Shown here: positions 23,533 through 35,019 of the stretch, piece after piece
Numbering within the stretch: the first letter of the stretch is position 1
How the letters are laid out: each line of letters begins with the position of its first letter
DNA from: Chromera velia
Taxonomy: Eukaryota > Sar > Chromeraceae
Reading direction: 5' to 3'
Length of the DNA stretch: 55,092 nucleotides
Assembly (NCBI GenBank): GCA_018398765.1
Contig: JAHBMJ010000145.1
Location: 1-55,092 of the forward strand
Made by a program: the position numbers and the translations under genes
The notes under the pieces: generated by a model
Database searches by the model: none
Seen by the model: the letters and a program-made list of their open reading frames with translations, nothing else
Told to the model about the DNA's origin: nothing

Positions 23533-23680
23533 GTTCGTTCGTTCGTTCGTTCTTTCGTTTCTTTCTCTCTCTTTCTTTCTTTCTTTCTTGCTTGTCTTCT
23601 TCTGTGCTTTTCTCCTTGCTCTCTTTTTTTTTCTCGCCTTTGGTTCTTCTTACTCAGTTTTTTTCTGTGCGTGTGCGTGT

Positions 23681-23732
<52 letters not shown>

Positions 23733-23735
23733 ATG
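23488..23735. repeat. (CT)n, (CGTT)n, (CTTT)n and (GT)n tracts
   Basis: About 20 CT units, a run of CGTT and CTTT, then after about 80 bases a (GT)n tract of about 28 units. Each gives low-complexity frames on both strands. Confidence 0.9.
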
Positions 23736-23887
23736 TGTGTGCATGTGTGTGCATGTGTATGTATATGTGTGTGCTATACATGGAACATGTGCATGCTTCT
23801 GCATCTGCGCATGCATGCTTTGCGCGCGAACGGACGCACTGAAATGCATGCCCCCGCTAAACCCGCGCCGCGGCGGAATCACTTTCG

Positions 23888-24007
23888 TCAGCGATGCATA
23901 TGCAGTGAGAGAGGCAATGCATATCCCAGCGGTAAGCGCAGTGAGAGAGAGCTAGACTCAGCGACACAATGATATAACCAGCGGTGCATGAGCACAGTGA
24001 GACAGCG
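23888..24007. repeat. Imperfect direct repeats of a CAGCGRTGCAT...GCAGTGAGA unit
   Basis: Three related units occur: CAGCGATGCATATGCAGTGA (about 23889), CAGCGGTAAGCGCAGTGA (about 23928) and CAGCGGTGCATGAGCACAGTGA (about 23979), spaced about 40-50 bases. Function is unknown. Confidence 0.55.
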
Positions 24008-25822
24008 TTGAATAGTATTGCATCATTTGTATATGCATGTGGTCTCAGGGTAGATATATACTCACAGATACTTGGAAGAAACCATGCATAATATGCAATC
24101 TAAGTAGAACCTATTACTATTATAGACTAGCTAAGACTAGCTAGTATTAAACATAGAGTAAAACTCATACTGAATCATGTAGCGAAACATCAAAACTGTA
24201 TTAATTTATTTATTTATTAATATTTATTATCTTAATTATGATTATTATATCACTGAAAAGCTGTCTAATACCATCATGAACAAATATGAATAAATTAAAG
24301 ATGGTGACCGTAACGGCGTAAGCTGATCAATCACTCGAATAATTGACATTATAAAACGATGAATAACAATTCTGCTAGCAATTCTGTTGCAATTGCTAAT
24401 CGGCCGTCTAGTCGGCCGTACGTAATGCATGCGACGGTGTTAGCCTTGGCGCTTTCTGTATTAAATGCTAAAACTTAGTAATATACCTGTAATTTTTTGA
24501 TTTATTTTCACGCCCTCGGCCGGGTTCGTACAGCAGATCGTTCTGAGGCTCAAAACATTGAGGGATGAACAATTAAACAACAATCACCTTCTGATCTAAA
24601 TGTACGGAGATCGATATGTCGATTAAGAAGACGCAATGCCTGCTTGAATCGGATTGAATCCTGCATGGCCATTGCCCCCTAGATTGCCCCTCACGCATTC
24701 CTTCTACTTCTTGTGAACGGACTCTATGCATAACCTTTGCTGTCTCCATGTAATCCTCCCATCTCTCTGCCATATCGCGTCTTGTCAGTGCTGTCACCTC
24801 ATTTCAGAATCCGGATCACAAGGAAGGCTTCATACAGACCAGAGTGATCAAGAATAACAAAGAATGAGGCTTCGATCCTGGTAGAGAACAGAAAAGCCTT
24901 TCTGCACGCAATTCTACTTTATAGACCTCTCTGAGCGCCCTTGAAAGAGACCTATAGTCAGTCAGAAGGGCATGCTTGAAAGAAAAGGAAAGACCCCCCA
25001 GCAGCCAAAAAGAAAAAACAGAAGGACACGGAGAACAAAAAAAAAGTCAGAGGATGCCACCTGGTATCTGGGAGCTCTTCTCCTTCTTTCAACCCCCCTT
25101 TAACTCTCCAATTCGCTTTTGGATTTTTCTTGTTTGTACTTACTTTTTTCTCTTTCAGAGAGCCCCCCCTTTCTCACCCCCCCCCGGTCTTCCCGCCCCC
25201 AAAGAAACACAGACAAAAAAGAGGGTCTTCTACTGGATTGATTGTTTCTGCTTGGCGGGGTTATTTTTCTCGTCTGTGTATGCGCTGGAAGTGTATAGAC
25301 GAGAAGAGAAGAAACAAAAACCTGTCTTACTTCAAGGACCCACGCTCTGACCACATGTCGGACAGCAGTGCACGCAAGTCCCCATTGCAGCAACACTTAA
25401 AGAAAAACTCTCATGTAAACCCCTCCCTTCCTGCCTCCGAAGAGTCCCTCAAAAAAAAAATAACCGCAAATGCCACTGCATTCCTTAGAAGACAGATGAA
25501 AACAAATCACACCGGCATCCTCTCATCATCTCTCATCTAAAGGAACGAAATGAAAGTACATTATATAGTGCTAGTGGCAGCTAGTCATAGTGATATAGCT
25601 AGAACCTAGTAAACTTGAAAATCAATATTATGATGATTATTAAATATTGAATAACAAACCAAATAACTATTTTTTAAATTAATGTAAATAGTATTATTAT
25701 GTACGTAGCTATAGAATTAATTTTTGAATTTGATAATTTTGATTTCCATTTTATGTTTTCATGGAATCCATCATTGGAATTTATACTTCTCAACTTGGGA
25801 ATCTCAAGTTTGAACTAGCTTT

Positions 25823-27922
25823 TCAAAGGGGGGTCGATTGTAAGTCTGTTTCTTGCGCGACGTACAGCAGTGTGGCGAGTGCAGGAAGATGCATCCCCAG
25901 TCCTGCAAGCTCCAGTTCTCGCAAGAGCTCGAGCGCTTCTCCTTTCAACACCTTCGATGCAAGTCCGGGGGACCACTCCTCCATCCACACACAGAACCTT
26001 TCCAGGCCGTGCAAAACATACGCAGCCTCTCGCAAGAACTCATGAAAGCCTCCCAACGCACGCCAAGTCTCCAGAGGGTCCCGGCGGAACCTCGCAACCA
26101 CTGAGAGCAATCCGGCACGAGCGTCCTCCTTCGTTCTCTCCAACGAAACCCCCTTCTGCAACAACCACTCTGTCACCTCCTCCCCCCCCCCACGCGCCAA
26201 CCACGGCACAAGTCCCCACACGCCCCTCCGCAATGCCCTCCGACACGAGAACAACGACTCCGCCCCCGTCTCCCCAACCACGGCCCTCACATGCTCTCCA
26301 ACCACTTCCCGAAGTTCATCGGGGGGATCAGGAGGATCTCCAAGACGCCTCTCTCCTAAGTGACGGGACACACTCACCTCGAATGCTGCCATCTGAGGCG
26401 GCACCTGCACACACCCCTCTGGTACAGAAGGACAGGGGGGTTGCTGCACCTCTCGCAACCACCTCAGCGCATCCCACCGACGCGCTCTCCTGGCAGCTGC
26501 ACACACACCGACAGATCCGGGGGACCGCCCCGTCTCGGCCCACACGAAGTTCAACACCCCCACGTCCCCCCTCCTGGCGGCAATCAGACGAATCTCAGGG
26601 GGGTACCACGGACACACAGAAGCAGAGGCAGCGTCAGAGACGGAGGCAGGGGCAGTATCAAACTCTGGGCTGTCAGAGAAGGTCCCAAGTCGAAGACATT
26701 TGAGGGTGCGGAGGTGCCCCCCCCTCGCTGCAGCGGCGCAGACTGACTCGTCCCACGCAAATGGGGGCTCATGAGATCGGAGAAGTCGCAGGACATCCAA
26801 ACGACCCAAAAAGGCCGCATCTCTCATTACTCTGCTCTCTGATTCAATGGCTTCCAGTAGTTTCCTCTGAAGAGGAGGAGGCGCCTGTGCGTCTCTTCCT
26901 CCTTCTGCGGCATCATTCTCAGCCACACTTTCACTCCCCCCCTCCCCCGTCTCATCAGGACCACTATCTGGAGTCTCACTGTCCTCCCATACCCTCGGGG
27001 ACGTCTGCTGGGAGTGTGTCACATCAGCAGCTTCATTCTGTCTGCGCGCACAGCGAGAGAACCATTGCACGACCCTCCCGAACTCCTCGGGTCTCCTTCC
27101 CCTCACTGCCGCTGCAATCAAACACATTCCAAACCTTACCGTCTCCTCATCTGTACGCACACTTACGTGCCCAGCTTCTCCAGGGAAAGCACTCCCCTCC
27201 AGTCCCCCATAATCCCCCTCTAGCACCTGAACAATCAGGCGCTCCTCTTCAAACGTCATCAAACGGCCGTCTCCGTCATCAAGACGAAGGCGGTGCGGGT
27301 GCACATCACTGATCAGACACCGGGGACGAGAGCTGACGTCCTTGGGAGGGTACAGGCTGTTCACAGGCACGCGCCAACCCCCTGTGCGGCTTTGCAGCCA
27401 GCGCAGCACGTCTGTTTGACCAGCACAGGCGGCGGCGGAAGCGAGTGCCGCGATGAACATCTCCTTTCCTGCGCGTTCGTTTGTGATCAGATCTTCTAAG
27501 TGATCCAGAAGCGACACACAACCTCCTTCTACTGCACCTCTGATAACATCCGCAGAATTCAACACCAGCTTCAAACGGGTGACGAGATCCATATCTCGAT
27601 TCTCGGACACAAGTTGGAAGTTCTCATCTGTACGGGACACCTCCAGCACCACACCGTGCATACAGAGCTTTGCGGACATGAAGAGAAATTTGCTCGGAGA
27701 CGGACAACCAGCGAATGCGAGGAGCCATCGGACCATCCCAACTGAGGAAGAGCTGTCGATCTCTTCTGACAGCTTGAGTCTGCATGACTTGGAGACTTTT
27801 GACACCGTCTCGTTGGCTGTCCTGCACACACACCGAATCTTAGAAGACCCCACAGCAGTGCAGTACTGGATGAGACACGGCCCGACGATTTCGAGCGCGT
27901 CTTCAAACAGAGAAGTGCTCAT
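25823..27922 (-). CDS. F-box-like/ankyrin-like repeat protein, single exon
   Basis: Encodes 699 residues without an intron, unlike most neighbours. The ATG at 27922 is the first true ATG. The first 50 residues (ALEIVGPCLI ... RCVCRTANETV) resemble an F-box-like helix pair. The central and later parts carry degenerate ankyrin-type units common in large algal and giant-virus proteins, such as FAWDESVCAAAARGGHLRTLKCLR-like pieces (WDESVCAAAARGGHL, EIRLIAARRGDVGVL, VGVCAAARRARRWDALRWL). A low-complexity acidic linker (EDSETPDSGPDETGEGG) splits the two halves. Such proteins are usually adaptors, possibly for ubiquitin ligases if the F-box is real; no enzyme motif is seen. It is divergent from the LPA1-like gene. 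The family call is moderate, the function inferred. Confidence 0.7.
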   Translation of the reverse strand: MSTSLFEDALEIVGPCLIQYCTAVGSSKIRCVCRTANETVSKVSKSCRLKLSEEIDSSSSVGMVRWLLAFAGCPSPSKFLFMSAKLCMHGVVLEVSRTDENFQLVSENRDMDLVTRLKLVLNSADVIRGAVEGGCVSLLDHLEDLITNERAGKEMFIAALASAAACAGQTDVLRWLQSRTGGWRVPVNSLYPPKDVSSRPRCLISDVHPHRLRLDDGDGRLMTFEEERLIVQVLEGDYGGLEGSAFPGEAGHVSVRTDEETVRFGMCLIAAAVRGRRPEEFGRVVQWFSRCARRQNEAADVTHSQQTSPRVWEDSETPDSGPDETGEGGSESVAENDAAEGGRDAQAPPPLQRKLLEAIESESRVMRDAAFLGRLDVLRLLRSHEPPFAWDESVCAAAARGGHLRTLKCLRLGTFSDSPEFDTAPASVSDAASASVCPWYPPEIRLIAARRGDVGVLNFVWAETGRSPGSVGVCAAARRARRWDALRWLREVQQPPCPSVPEGCVQVPPQMAAFEVSVSRHLGERRLGDPPDPPDELREVVGEHVRAVVGETGAESLFSCRRALRRGVWGLVPWLARGGGEEVTEWLLQKGVSLERTKEDARAGLLSVVARFRRDPLETWRALGGFHEFLREAAYVLHGLERFCVWMEEWSPGLASKVLKGEALELLRELELAGLGMHLPALATLLYVAQETDLQSTPL

Positions 27923-28526
27923 TGACACTCACAGCAAAGATAGCGGCAGAAGCAAATTTGCAAGGGAAAGTCAGTGTGTTGTCAGTCGATACTCAGCAGT
28001 CAGGAGTGCCCGAAACATCCGCAAGACATATCAGGCGTGGCAGCAAAATGATGACCGGATATGGACCCAAATGATTGAATGAGCACATTCTTTCGTGTGC
28101 GGCTGCAGCTGCTCAGACTTAGAGCATCAAACAGCCTCGAAGATCGATCAGCAAAGAGTCGAAGTTTAGCAAAGAGACGGCATTGTCACGGCAAAGATCG
28201 GCAAAGATTATAATTGGCGCATATTGGCGTGCCGGGGCCACTTGGCCCGCGAAAGCGAATTCAGGGACACCGTTATATATAGCTTTCCGGGGCCATTTTC
28301 ACGGTCTGTCACACAATCCAAATCGCTTTACGGGAAACTCGCATGAAGTTGGAGGGGAGGTCCCATTTAAAGTACGTGCCCCCCAAACACCGGAAGTGAA
28401 GAGACAAGAGACGGGCCGGCTACGAAGAGGAGACGGCTCAGATGTTCTTCCCCAACCTCCCCGACTGCCATTCATCCGTCTCTCTGCCTCTTCAGTGCTG
28501 TAGATCTCTCATTCCGTGGAGTCAAC
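27923..28526. promoter_or_regulatory. Bidirectional promoter region with GCAAAG and TTGGCG repeats
   Basis: The 604 bases between two divergent starts contain four GCAAAGA words (28151, 28169, 28191, 28201), a pair of ATTGGCG words 10 bases apart (28213, 28223), and a TATA-like TTATATATA at 28273-28281 followed by GC-rich sequence. The ATTGGCGC form resembles an E2F site. Roles are inferred from position only. Confidence 0.5.
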
Positions 28527-31500
28527 ATGATGCAGAGGCGTGTGCTTGCCCTGCTTTTCTGTCTGGTCTGCAGTTTGGATGTGGCCATCTGCTTTGTGGC
28601 CCCTCCCCGCCTTCCCAATGCCCAAAGCAGGCAGGTGGGGACGCACACTGCCGTGGCTGCGAGCAGTGTAGACGAACGAAGATTTCTGCAACGGAACGAA
28701 GGGAGATTCCGTAAGCAGATCGCACGACGGCTGTCTATTCCAGAGGCGGCTGTGGAAGTAAATGGAGTGATGGGGTTGGGAGACGGGCAAGCACGTGTGG
28801 AGTTCGACGTGTTGATTCCCAATTGGGAGGACGATGACCGTCTGGCCAAGGCAGTAGAGGAGGAGAGAAAGAGAACGATTTACCTGCCTATGGACCAATC
28901 GCTCCGTCGGAAAGGGGCCAACAGACTGGAGATCTTGACAGAGAAGGCTTTGAAGAAACAGAAAAAGGAGGATGCAGAATTGAGGCGCAAGTGGAAGGAG
29001 GAGGAGGAGAGAAAGGAGGAAGAAGGGGACCGGTCGAATGCCTTCATCAATTCTCTTCCCATATCCAGCTCCCTGCGTGGAAAGCTTGCCGAGGAGGTCA
29101 TCTTCCCATTTCGGCGCGTGCGTCAAATCATCCTCCTGATCGGTCAGTCAGTCAGAGACTCAATCAGTGACTTTTCAGTCACGACCAACCGTCAAACCTG
29201 CACTCTGATTGTTCTTTGTTTTTGCAGGGCTGGTCGGAGGTCTCTCTCTCCTGGCCCTGCAGAGCTACGGTGCTTTCCTGGTGTTCACCAACCAGATGCC
29301 GACTGAGGAAGTGTCCGGGGAAGCCGCGTCGTCCTCAGGGGAGGTCTTCAAAGCCGCAGTGCAGGGGGCAGCGTTGACAGGATCAGACACGGGATACGCG
29401 AATGCCCTGACCGAACAGGCAGCAGGAGAATTCGTGAAGGATCTGATCTATGGGGCAAAGGACAAATTTTCGGCGGTTCGGAATGTGATTGTGGATTTGT
29501 TGGTGGCGGGCTTCAGCTTTCGGTGGCTGGGGGAGGAAACTGGAGCGCAAAGCGTTGCAAAGAGAGCGTCAGTTGGAACAGTTCGCTTTTCTTGTTGTGC
29601 TTGGTAGCTCTTGCTTCGTTTGGTGTTGATGTCTTTCTCCTTTCGTTCTCTTTTCTTCAGGTGACTGCATCTGTTGGAAGAAATCTTCTCCTGTGTCCAT
29701 TACGTAAATTTTTTCTACAAACTGTGACATTCTGTGCGGTTTATTCTTTAAAGAACTGTCCACGCTGTTCAATGGTTGCGCGTGAACTGGAGAGGCCACG
29801 GCCGAAAAAGGGGGGGGGGCAGAAGAAACTGGAGAAGGGTTGACATGACAGCGCCTTTCTTAGAGCCAAAAAATCGATTACTTCTTTTTTTCCTGAGCAT
29901 GGTCCACAATCTGCGTGTGCAGGCTGAAGAGAGTGATCAAGTCTGCGGAAGGAAAAGTGGACGCTGAGGCGCAAAAGGAAAGAGAGGCGACGTTGCGGAA
30001 GACGAAGCTTCGACTCGTCGGGTTGGTCCCCCAAGACGCTCCTCTGAAGAGCGCCAAGAGGTTCAAAGTCTCTGACCTCCAGGACGCAGGGAAGCAGCAC
30101 ATCCTGGCAGTAGCAGGACCGGACGCGTTCATCGATCGGGTTCTGTTGGAACTGCAGAGGAAGGGCGTGGGGAGGGTTCTGCAGGGAAGGGGCGTGCTCG
30201 TTGTGCCTGGTTAGTCAGTCACANGGGGGGGGGGGGGGGAGTTTTTCGTATGTCGCTTTGCATCTTTTGCAACATCGGTATTTGACAGCTGCCCCGTTCA
30301 TTTAGCGTCGCAGGGGTATCGCATGCTCTAGGGGGGTTTCCATCTGCCTGGTCCCTCCGAATTTTGCTGTCCGGGTTTGTATGTGCGGAATTGGATCGAT
30401 CGATAGACCTGGTTAGATATGAAAAAATAGCGATGTTTCTGCGTGAGTGAATTGAAACGGCAAAAGAAACACGGCATGCATGCAGACACCAAACCTCTAG
30501 CAAGAGAGTGCATAGAAAAAAATTGACCGAAAGACCGGAGAAAGATACTGACACTCAGTTTCACATCAAACCGGCCAACCAGCCACCGTGGTGAATCGAT
30601 CTGACACTTAACTGCAGTTCCCACTCGTGAGAAGGACGTCGTGAGGGAGGAGGAACGTCAGAAGGATGGGTACTTTGGGGGATTTGACGCGAAAGCGACG
30701 GGCAGGGCGATGGCGCAGGGGGGAAATGATGCGTTGGAGATGATGGAGAAGAGGAGGTTGCGCGAATTCAAACCATCATGGAGGACGAGCAGGTCGGCGG
30801 GCTGCACAGTAGTCTTCTCTCTCTCTGTGTGTGTGTGTGTGTGTGTGTGTGTTGATGGCCAAGCTCTCTCTTCTCTCTCTTTTTTGTAGTCTCCATCCCT
30901 CCCGCCGTCCCCCTTTCTTCGCTTCCTCAACGCTGACGGAGCTGCGCAGTAGAATGCTGTGTGTATCAGCATGCATTCGTTGAAATCTGCGTTAGGAAGT
31001 TTGTAGATCCCTCCAGAAACGCTTCGGAGGGCTGTTGGAAAACTTGGTGTTGGCGATTGGTGGCTTCTTTCCTGTCCTGTAGTGTTTTGAAGCGCCCTCT
31101 GCTTTTGGATCTTGGCAGGCTCAGTTTTCCGTATATGTGAGTGTGAGAGGCTATCTGTCCCTGCTTTGTTGTGTGCGTTCTTTCCGTGTCTGTCGTGTCC
31201 GCATGCAGATATGTTGCAGACCCCGCACGCTTAAAACCGTGGAGGGAAGTGATGCGCGCAGAAATGATTGGTCAGTTACATTTGCTTCCTGCCTGGTTGT
31301 GGACACAGACAGGGGAGGTGCTTGAAAGAAATTCGTCTTTTTCTCCTTTTCTTGTGCCTCTGCGTTTGACTTTGTTCCATGCTTTTGTGCAAAGTTAACT
31401 CAAACTCTCTTTTGTCCCCCCTCCCTGATTTTCTTCAGATGCCGAAAGGCAAGGCAATGAAAAAGCGCCCGAGGGAATCATTGTGGGAGTTCGCAACACA

Positions 31501-31719
31501 GGCACGATTGTGTTCAGAGGGGTTGGGGACCCCGACTGGGCGTCAGTTGTGGAGGCCGTGATTGGAAGTGAAGAACTCGAAAAGGAGGCAGAGGAGAGGG
31601 AACGAGGGGAGGTAAAGGCGCCCAAGGGACTGGACATCCAGCTGTTCCTGGATCAGATTGAACAAGCGAAAAAGACTGCCGCGGAAATTGCAGAGGACGA
31701 CGAAGAGCGAGTTTGGTGA
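28527..31719 (+). CDS. Plastid-targeted LPA1/REP27-like protein, 6 exons
   Basis: Exons 28527-29142, 29228-29567, 29923-30209, 30618-30792, 31209-31270 and 31439-31719 join with matching phases (1,2,1,2,1) to 586 residues. Residues 1-22 form a signal peptide (LALLFCLVCSLDVAICFVAPP) and a Ser/Arg-rich transit-like stretch follows, the bipartite presequence for a complex plastid. Then come a long Glu/Lys coiled coil, a membrane segment (IILLIGLVGGLSLLAL), a second weaker hydrophobic patch (VIVDLLVAGFSF), a Rossmann-like block (HILAVAGPDAFIDRVLLEL ... RGVLVVPG) and a C-terminal block IIVGVRNTGTIVFRGVGDPDW. The last two resemble the C-terminal half of LPA1/REP27, photosystem II assembly factors, judged from memory. 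No TPR is visible. Donors are mostly GTCAGT. An N and a G-run at 30224-30239 fall in intron 3. Confidence 0.65.
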
Positions 31720-33211
31720 GCTGCAGTGCCAACGCACTGGCATACAGGAGGTCCGGACTCATGAGAGCCTTAGCTCTCACCAGATTGTGGGACATTGAGT
31801 GGCCAGCGATGTATCTGCGTGTCGGTGGAGTAGTAGCCGATGCTGAATTGATTGAACCGTCGGAGAGCAGTAGATACGAAAATGGATAGTCGCAGCAGTT
31901 CTTGTAGTAGTTTACGAAGTGTGGCCCTACACACTGTGTGGCTAGCTGTGTGGCTTCCTAGGTGACTTCTATGCTAGTCCATCCTGTCTATGATATGTGA
32001 AGCTCCAACCTGCCCAACAGTTTCATACATTTTCACCATGGTTTTTGAAAATATATATACAAAAGCAATGACTCAAATTCTTAAAATATATATATGTTAA
32101 TAAAATTGAAGCACTGTAATTTGGACTGTAATGCGTAGTGTGTTATTTATTTCAAAGCTGTGATTCAACCTGTAGTAGAGATAAGAGTCATATCATCATC
32201 ATAAGACTAGAGACAAGATTTATATTCCGGCTAGTGTTCTGGGTTTCCAATTCCGCCAGCGCGTTGATTTTGGCAAGGTTTACTGATGATAACTGATGTC
32301 GTTGATGATAATAGTGAAACGGCTTACCCCGGTAGCCATCGTAACCGAATTATAATGATAATTTATTAATTGGCGAAGCGTAGTCTTTCTAACATACATG
32401 CATCGTTCGCATAATCTAGACTTACAGAACGGTAATTAAAAAAAAATCTATAGGGCGACAACTTAGTCTTATCTAGTCTTATCTCTAGTCTTATCTCGTT
32501 TAGTAAGTAATAGTAACCAATGATGACCAGTTTAACTGAGAGTCTAGATAGCTAGTACTATAGCATTACAGTAATTTTCCGCGTTTTTTGCGGTCCTATT
32601 ATCTTTCCGCCCCTGCATATACGTACATTAATTGAACAAGCTAAATTAAAATATATAAATGGTTATTTTTTTATAAAAACATGTTAGAAATCATGGTTAA
32701 AACTTTAAAAATGGTTTTTAACCCACTACCTTTACAATGAAAGGTTGACTTAAATTTTATTCTACATTTCATTTTTTAAAAAAATGTAAAAAAGGTTAAT
32801 TAATTTCTAGAACATTTTCTAGAAAATTTTATAATTTCGATTTCGTACAATTTGGAGATTTGTTTAATGATTTGAAAACTGTAAAGACAGCATTAAAACT
32901 TCAAAGTTACGCTAATTCAGTCTCAAACCCAGGTTAGAATTTGCCGGCCTCACTTAGGGCAAAATATACTTCGGATTGTGGGCCAATTTGTGGCTTATGA
33001 TTGATGCAGTCTGAAACGGTATTTCAATGCTTCACATCATGTGCACAGGAAAAGGTTGCTCTGGCATGGCGCTTCCCCCCACTCGCTGCTTCAATCCACT
33101 CGTTGTGCCAGGTGTTCGATCGGCCGACGAGTGTCTGAGACGAAGAGCACGCTCCGCATCCAATCATTCGATAACGCAGAGCAGACGAGCCCGGCACGGC
33201 AACGAAGGCGT
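31720..33211. other. AT-rich intergenic island between convergent genes
   Basis: No supported gene. From about 31860 to 33010 the sequence is AT-rich, with ATATATAT words, CTAG/TAGTCTTATCT repeats (three TAGTCTTATC-type copies at about 32465-32500) and long poly-A/T-biased stretches. It separates the stop codons of two convergent genes. Confidence 0.6.
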
Positions 33212-34010
33212 TTAGAAGGCCTCGGCCTCCCTGTAGAGCCTGTTGAGGGCGACCTTCATGTGCTCCTTGAATCTCTCCTGCGAGAGCATAGGATTGGAAG
33301 AGTGAAAGCAGCTTTGGTGCCATTTCAAAAATAGAGGCAGCTGCGTAACCTTCTTCAGTGAAAGCAGGCAGCTGCGTACCTTCTCCTCCTGTGAAGAGGC
33401 GGCGTTGTCGATTTTCTTCATGAAGGCAGACTTGATCACCTCAGTTTCCGACTCCATCGCTTGTTCTGCAGAATTGAGAAATCAAACAAGCTTGAGGCTG
33501 CGCGGAACTGCCTTGACGTCTTTTGAGCCGGACTCGAAAAGCCTCTTCCAGTTTGGACCATCGCATTTCGAACCCACCGATGTAACCCACCGATGTCGTG
33601 AACTTCAGTCGAATGCTGAGTGAGGAGAGAGTCGAGCTCCTTGTTCGTTTCCTCAGTCAGTCTATCGACCTCGTAAAAGATCTGGTCATAGGCCGAGAGG
33701 AGCTCTTTGATGGTGCGGACACTGGTGTTGACCTTGTCGATGTTGGTGCGGACATTGCAGGCTGCGGTCTCCTGCTGTTTCTTTGCTTTCTCACGAAGCG
33801 CAGCAACGGTCTGGCTGGTTTCGTGCAAAAGACGCTCCCGAGTTTTGGAGGCAACTGCAAGGCAGCGGAAGACTTTTGATCCCGCTGAAACTTGCGGCAG
33901 ACCCAGGGTACACTGCGTCACTGACTTTTGTTAGCGGCCTCTTTCTGGTGCTTCTTGCTCTTCTCGACGTGCTTGGCAAAGCTCGTGAGGAGTTGACCGA
34001 ATTCGTCCAT
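33212..34010 (-). CDS. Small coiled-coil protein, 4 exons
   Basis: Exons 34010-33926, 33884-33591, 33465-33380 and 33277-33212 join in phases 1,1,0 to 176 residues ending REAEAF. The product is highly charged and almost entirely helical: MDEFGQLLTSFAKHVEKSKKH, then TVAALREKAKKQQETAACNV, VRTIKELLSAYDQIFYEVDRL and a C-terminal basic helix. No signal peptide, membrane segment or enzyme motif is seen. I do not recognise the family; size and pattern recall small subunits of tethering or cytoskeletal complexes, but that is only a resemblance. The donor of exon 2 is duplicated (two ATCGGTGGGT copies 14 bases apart), so a frameshifted isoform is possible. Confidence 0.7.
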
Positions 34011-35019
34011 CCTTGTTCGGGTCTTTTCTCTGTCAAACGAAGATCGAAGGGCTTCAGTGCAGTCAGACAGTCTCACGATCGAGTCGGTGCGCTGCTAAAA
34101 TTGAAATGAATGGCTGCAATCAGAGTCAATCGATCGATGTGCCGATTGGATCTCTGCAGTGATCGAGTTTGCGAATGAATTGGAGGGCGATTGAGTTTCG
34201 ATGCTGCCACCAGTTTGGGAAATGAAACTCCTTAGTGGAAGTGTACACGTGTTTTCTGTATTGATATCGATATTTAACGAATCAATGTATACATCAATAT
34301 CGATGTATCGATATCAATACAGAGAGCCTGTTTGACATTCGGAAACGACCTCTTTTCCATTAGCCCAACCAAAGCGTGTTGCAGACTTGATGATATATAC
34401 AGCCTTTCGAGCAGTCTTTGAAAGAACGTGGTGGTCTGAGATTAAGGCAAGCGATGTGTCGGACTGCCATGTATGAATATCGATCATGTGTTCGTCGACG
34501 TTCTGACCTGTTACATATATATATATATATATATATATGTAAGAGTGAGTATAATGCAACCGTTGCAACGTACTTCTAATTGGGAACAAAACTGTTGCAA
34601 ACAACCCATGTTGCAAACAACACGCGTAGCAACACGCGCACGCTTCGTGCAACACCATGCAGTGTCGGCCAAGCTGTATACGTACGAGCATATATATATA
34701 CTGCTCCTGTTCACCAGCAGGGATCGAGTCACAGCGGAAGTGTCTGTAAATTGCAAAACTGGTGGTGTATATATATGCGAGCGTCATCGAACTCCTCTTC
34801 ATGTGTCCTTGCAGCCTCACCTTGAGACACTTCATCAACTGTCTTCGGAATACAACTACTGTCAAATGGGCACGTGCGCCGCCTTGTTTGACACACAACT
34901 CCTGTCCTCTAGCTCACACCTTCCTTCTTAGAAGGGCTTAGTCCACTGAGATCGCGGCTGCGACAAAGAGCAAAGCTGCAGCTTGTTACGGACCCTTACT
35001 TATTCGGCAGACTGCGGTG
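34011..35019. other. Divergent intergenic region with an inverted repeat and an (AT)n tract
   Basis: Between two divergent genes. It holds an 18-bp-arm inverted repeat (34255-34323), an (AT)n tract at about 34514-34540, and a repetitive GTTGCAAC/CAACA-rich stretch at about 34558-34665. No supported coding sequence. Confidence 0.5.
34255..34323. repeat. Perfect 18-bp inverted repeat, 69 bp overall
   Basis: Arms TCTGTATTGATATCGATA (34255-34272) and its exact reverse complement (34306-34323) flank a 33-base AT-rich centre that itself contains the palindrome ATGTATACAT. It could be a tiny MITE or a cruciform-forming regulatory element. Confidence 0.9.

Larger units (their letters stand above)
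21915..25822. other. Gene-poor region with microsatellites and AT-rich islands
   Basis: No supported gene. Contents: ATATATATA at about 21931-21939 just upstream of the 21914 start; a small hairpin TACCGA/TCGGTA at about 22268-22286; poly-purine and poly-pyrimidine repeats (23091-23253, 23488-23590); a GT tract; an imperfect direct-repeat cluster (23888-24007); AT-rich islands at about 24050-24540 and 25550-25800. Reading frames at 22542-22739, 22770-22990 (minus) and 24976-25350 (plus) show no recognised domain. Confidence 0.5.

Noticed and set aside
25870-26703. 277-residue Pro/Thr/His-rich plus-strand frame
   Set aside because: It is the antisense shadow of the ankyrin-like gene on the minus strand.
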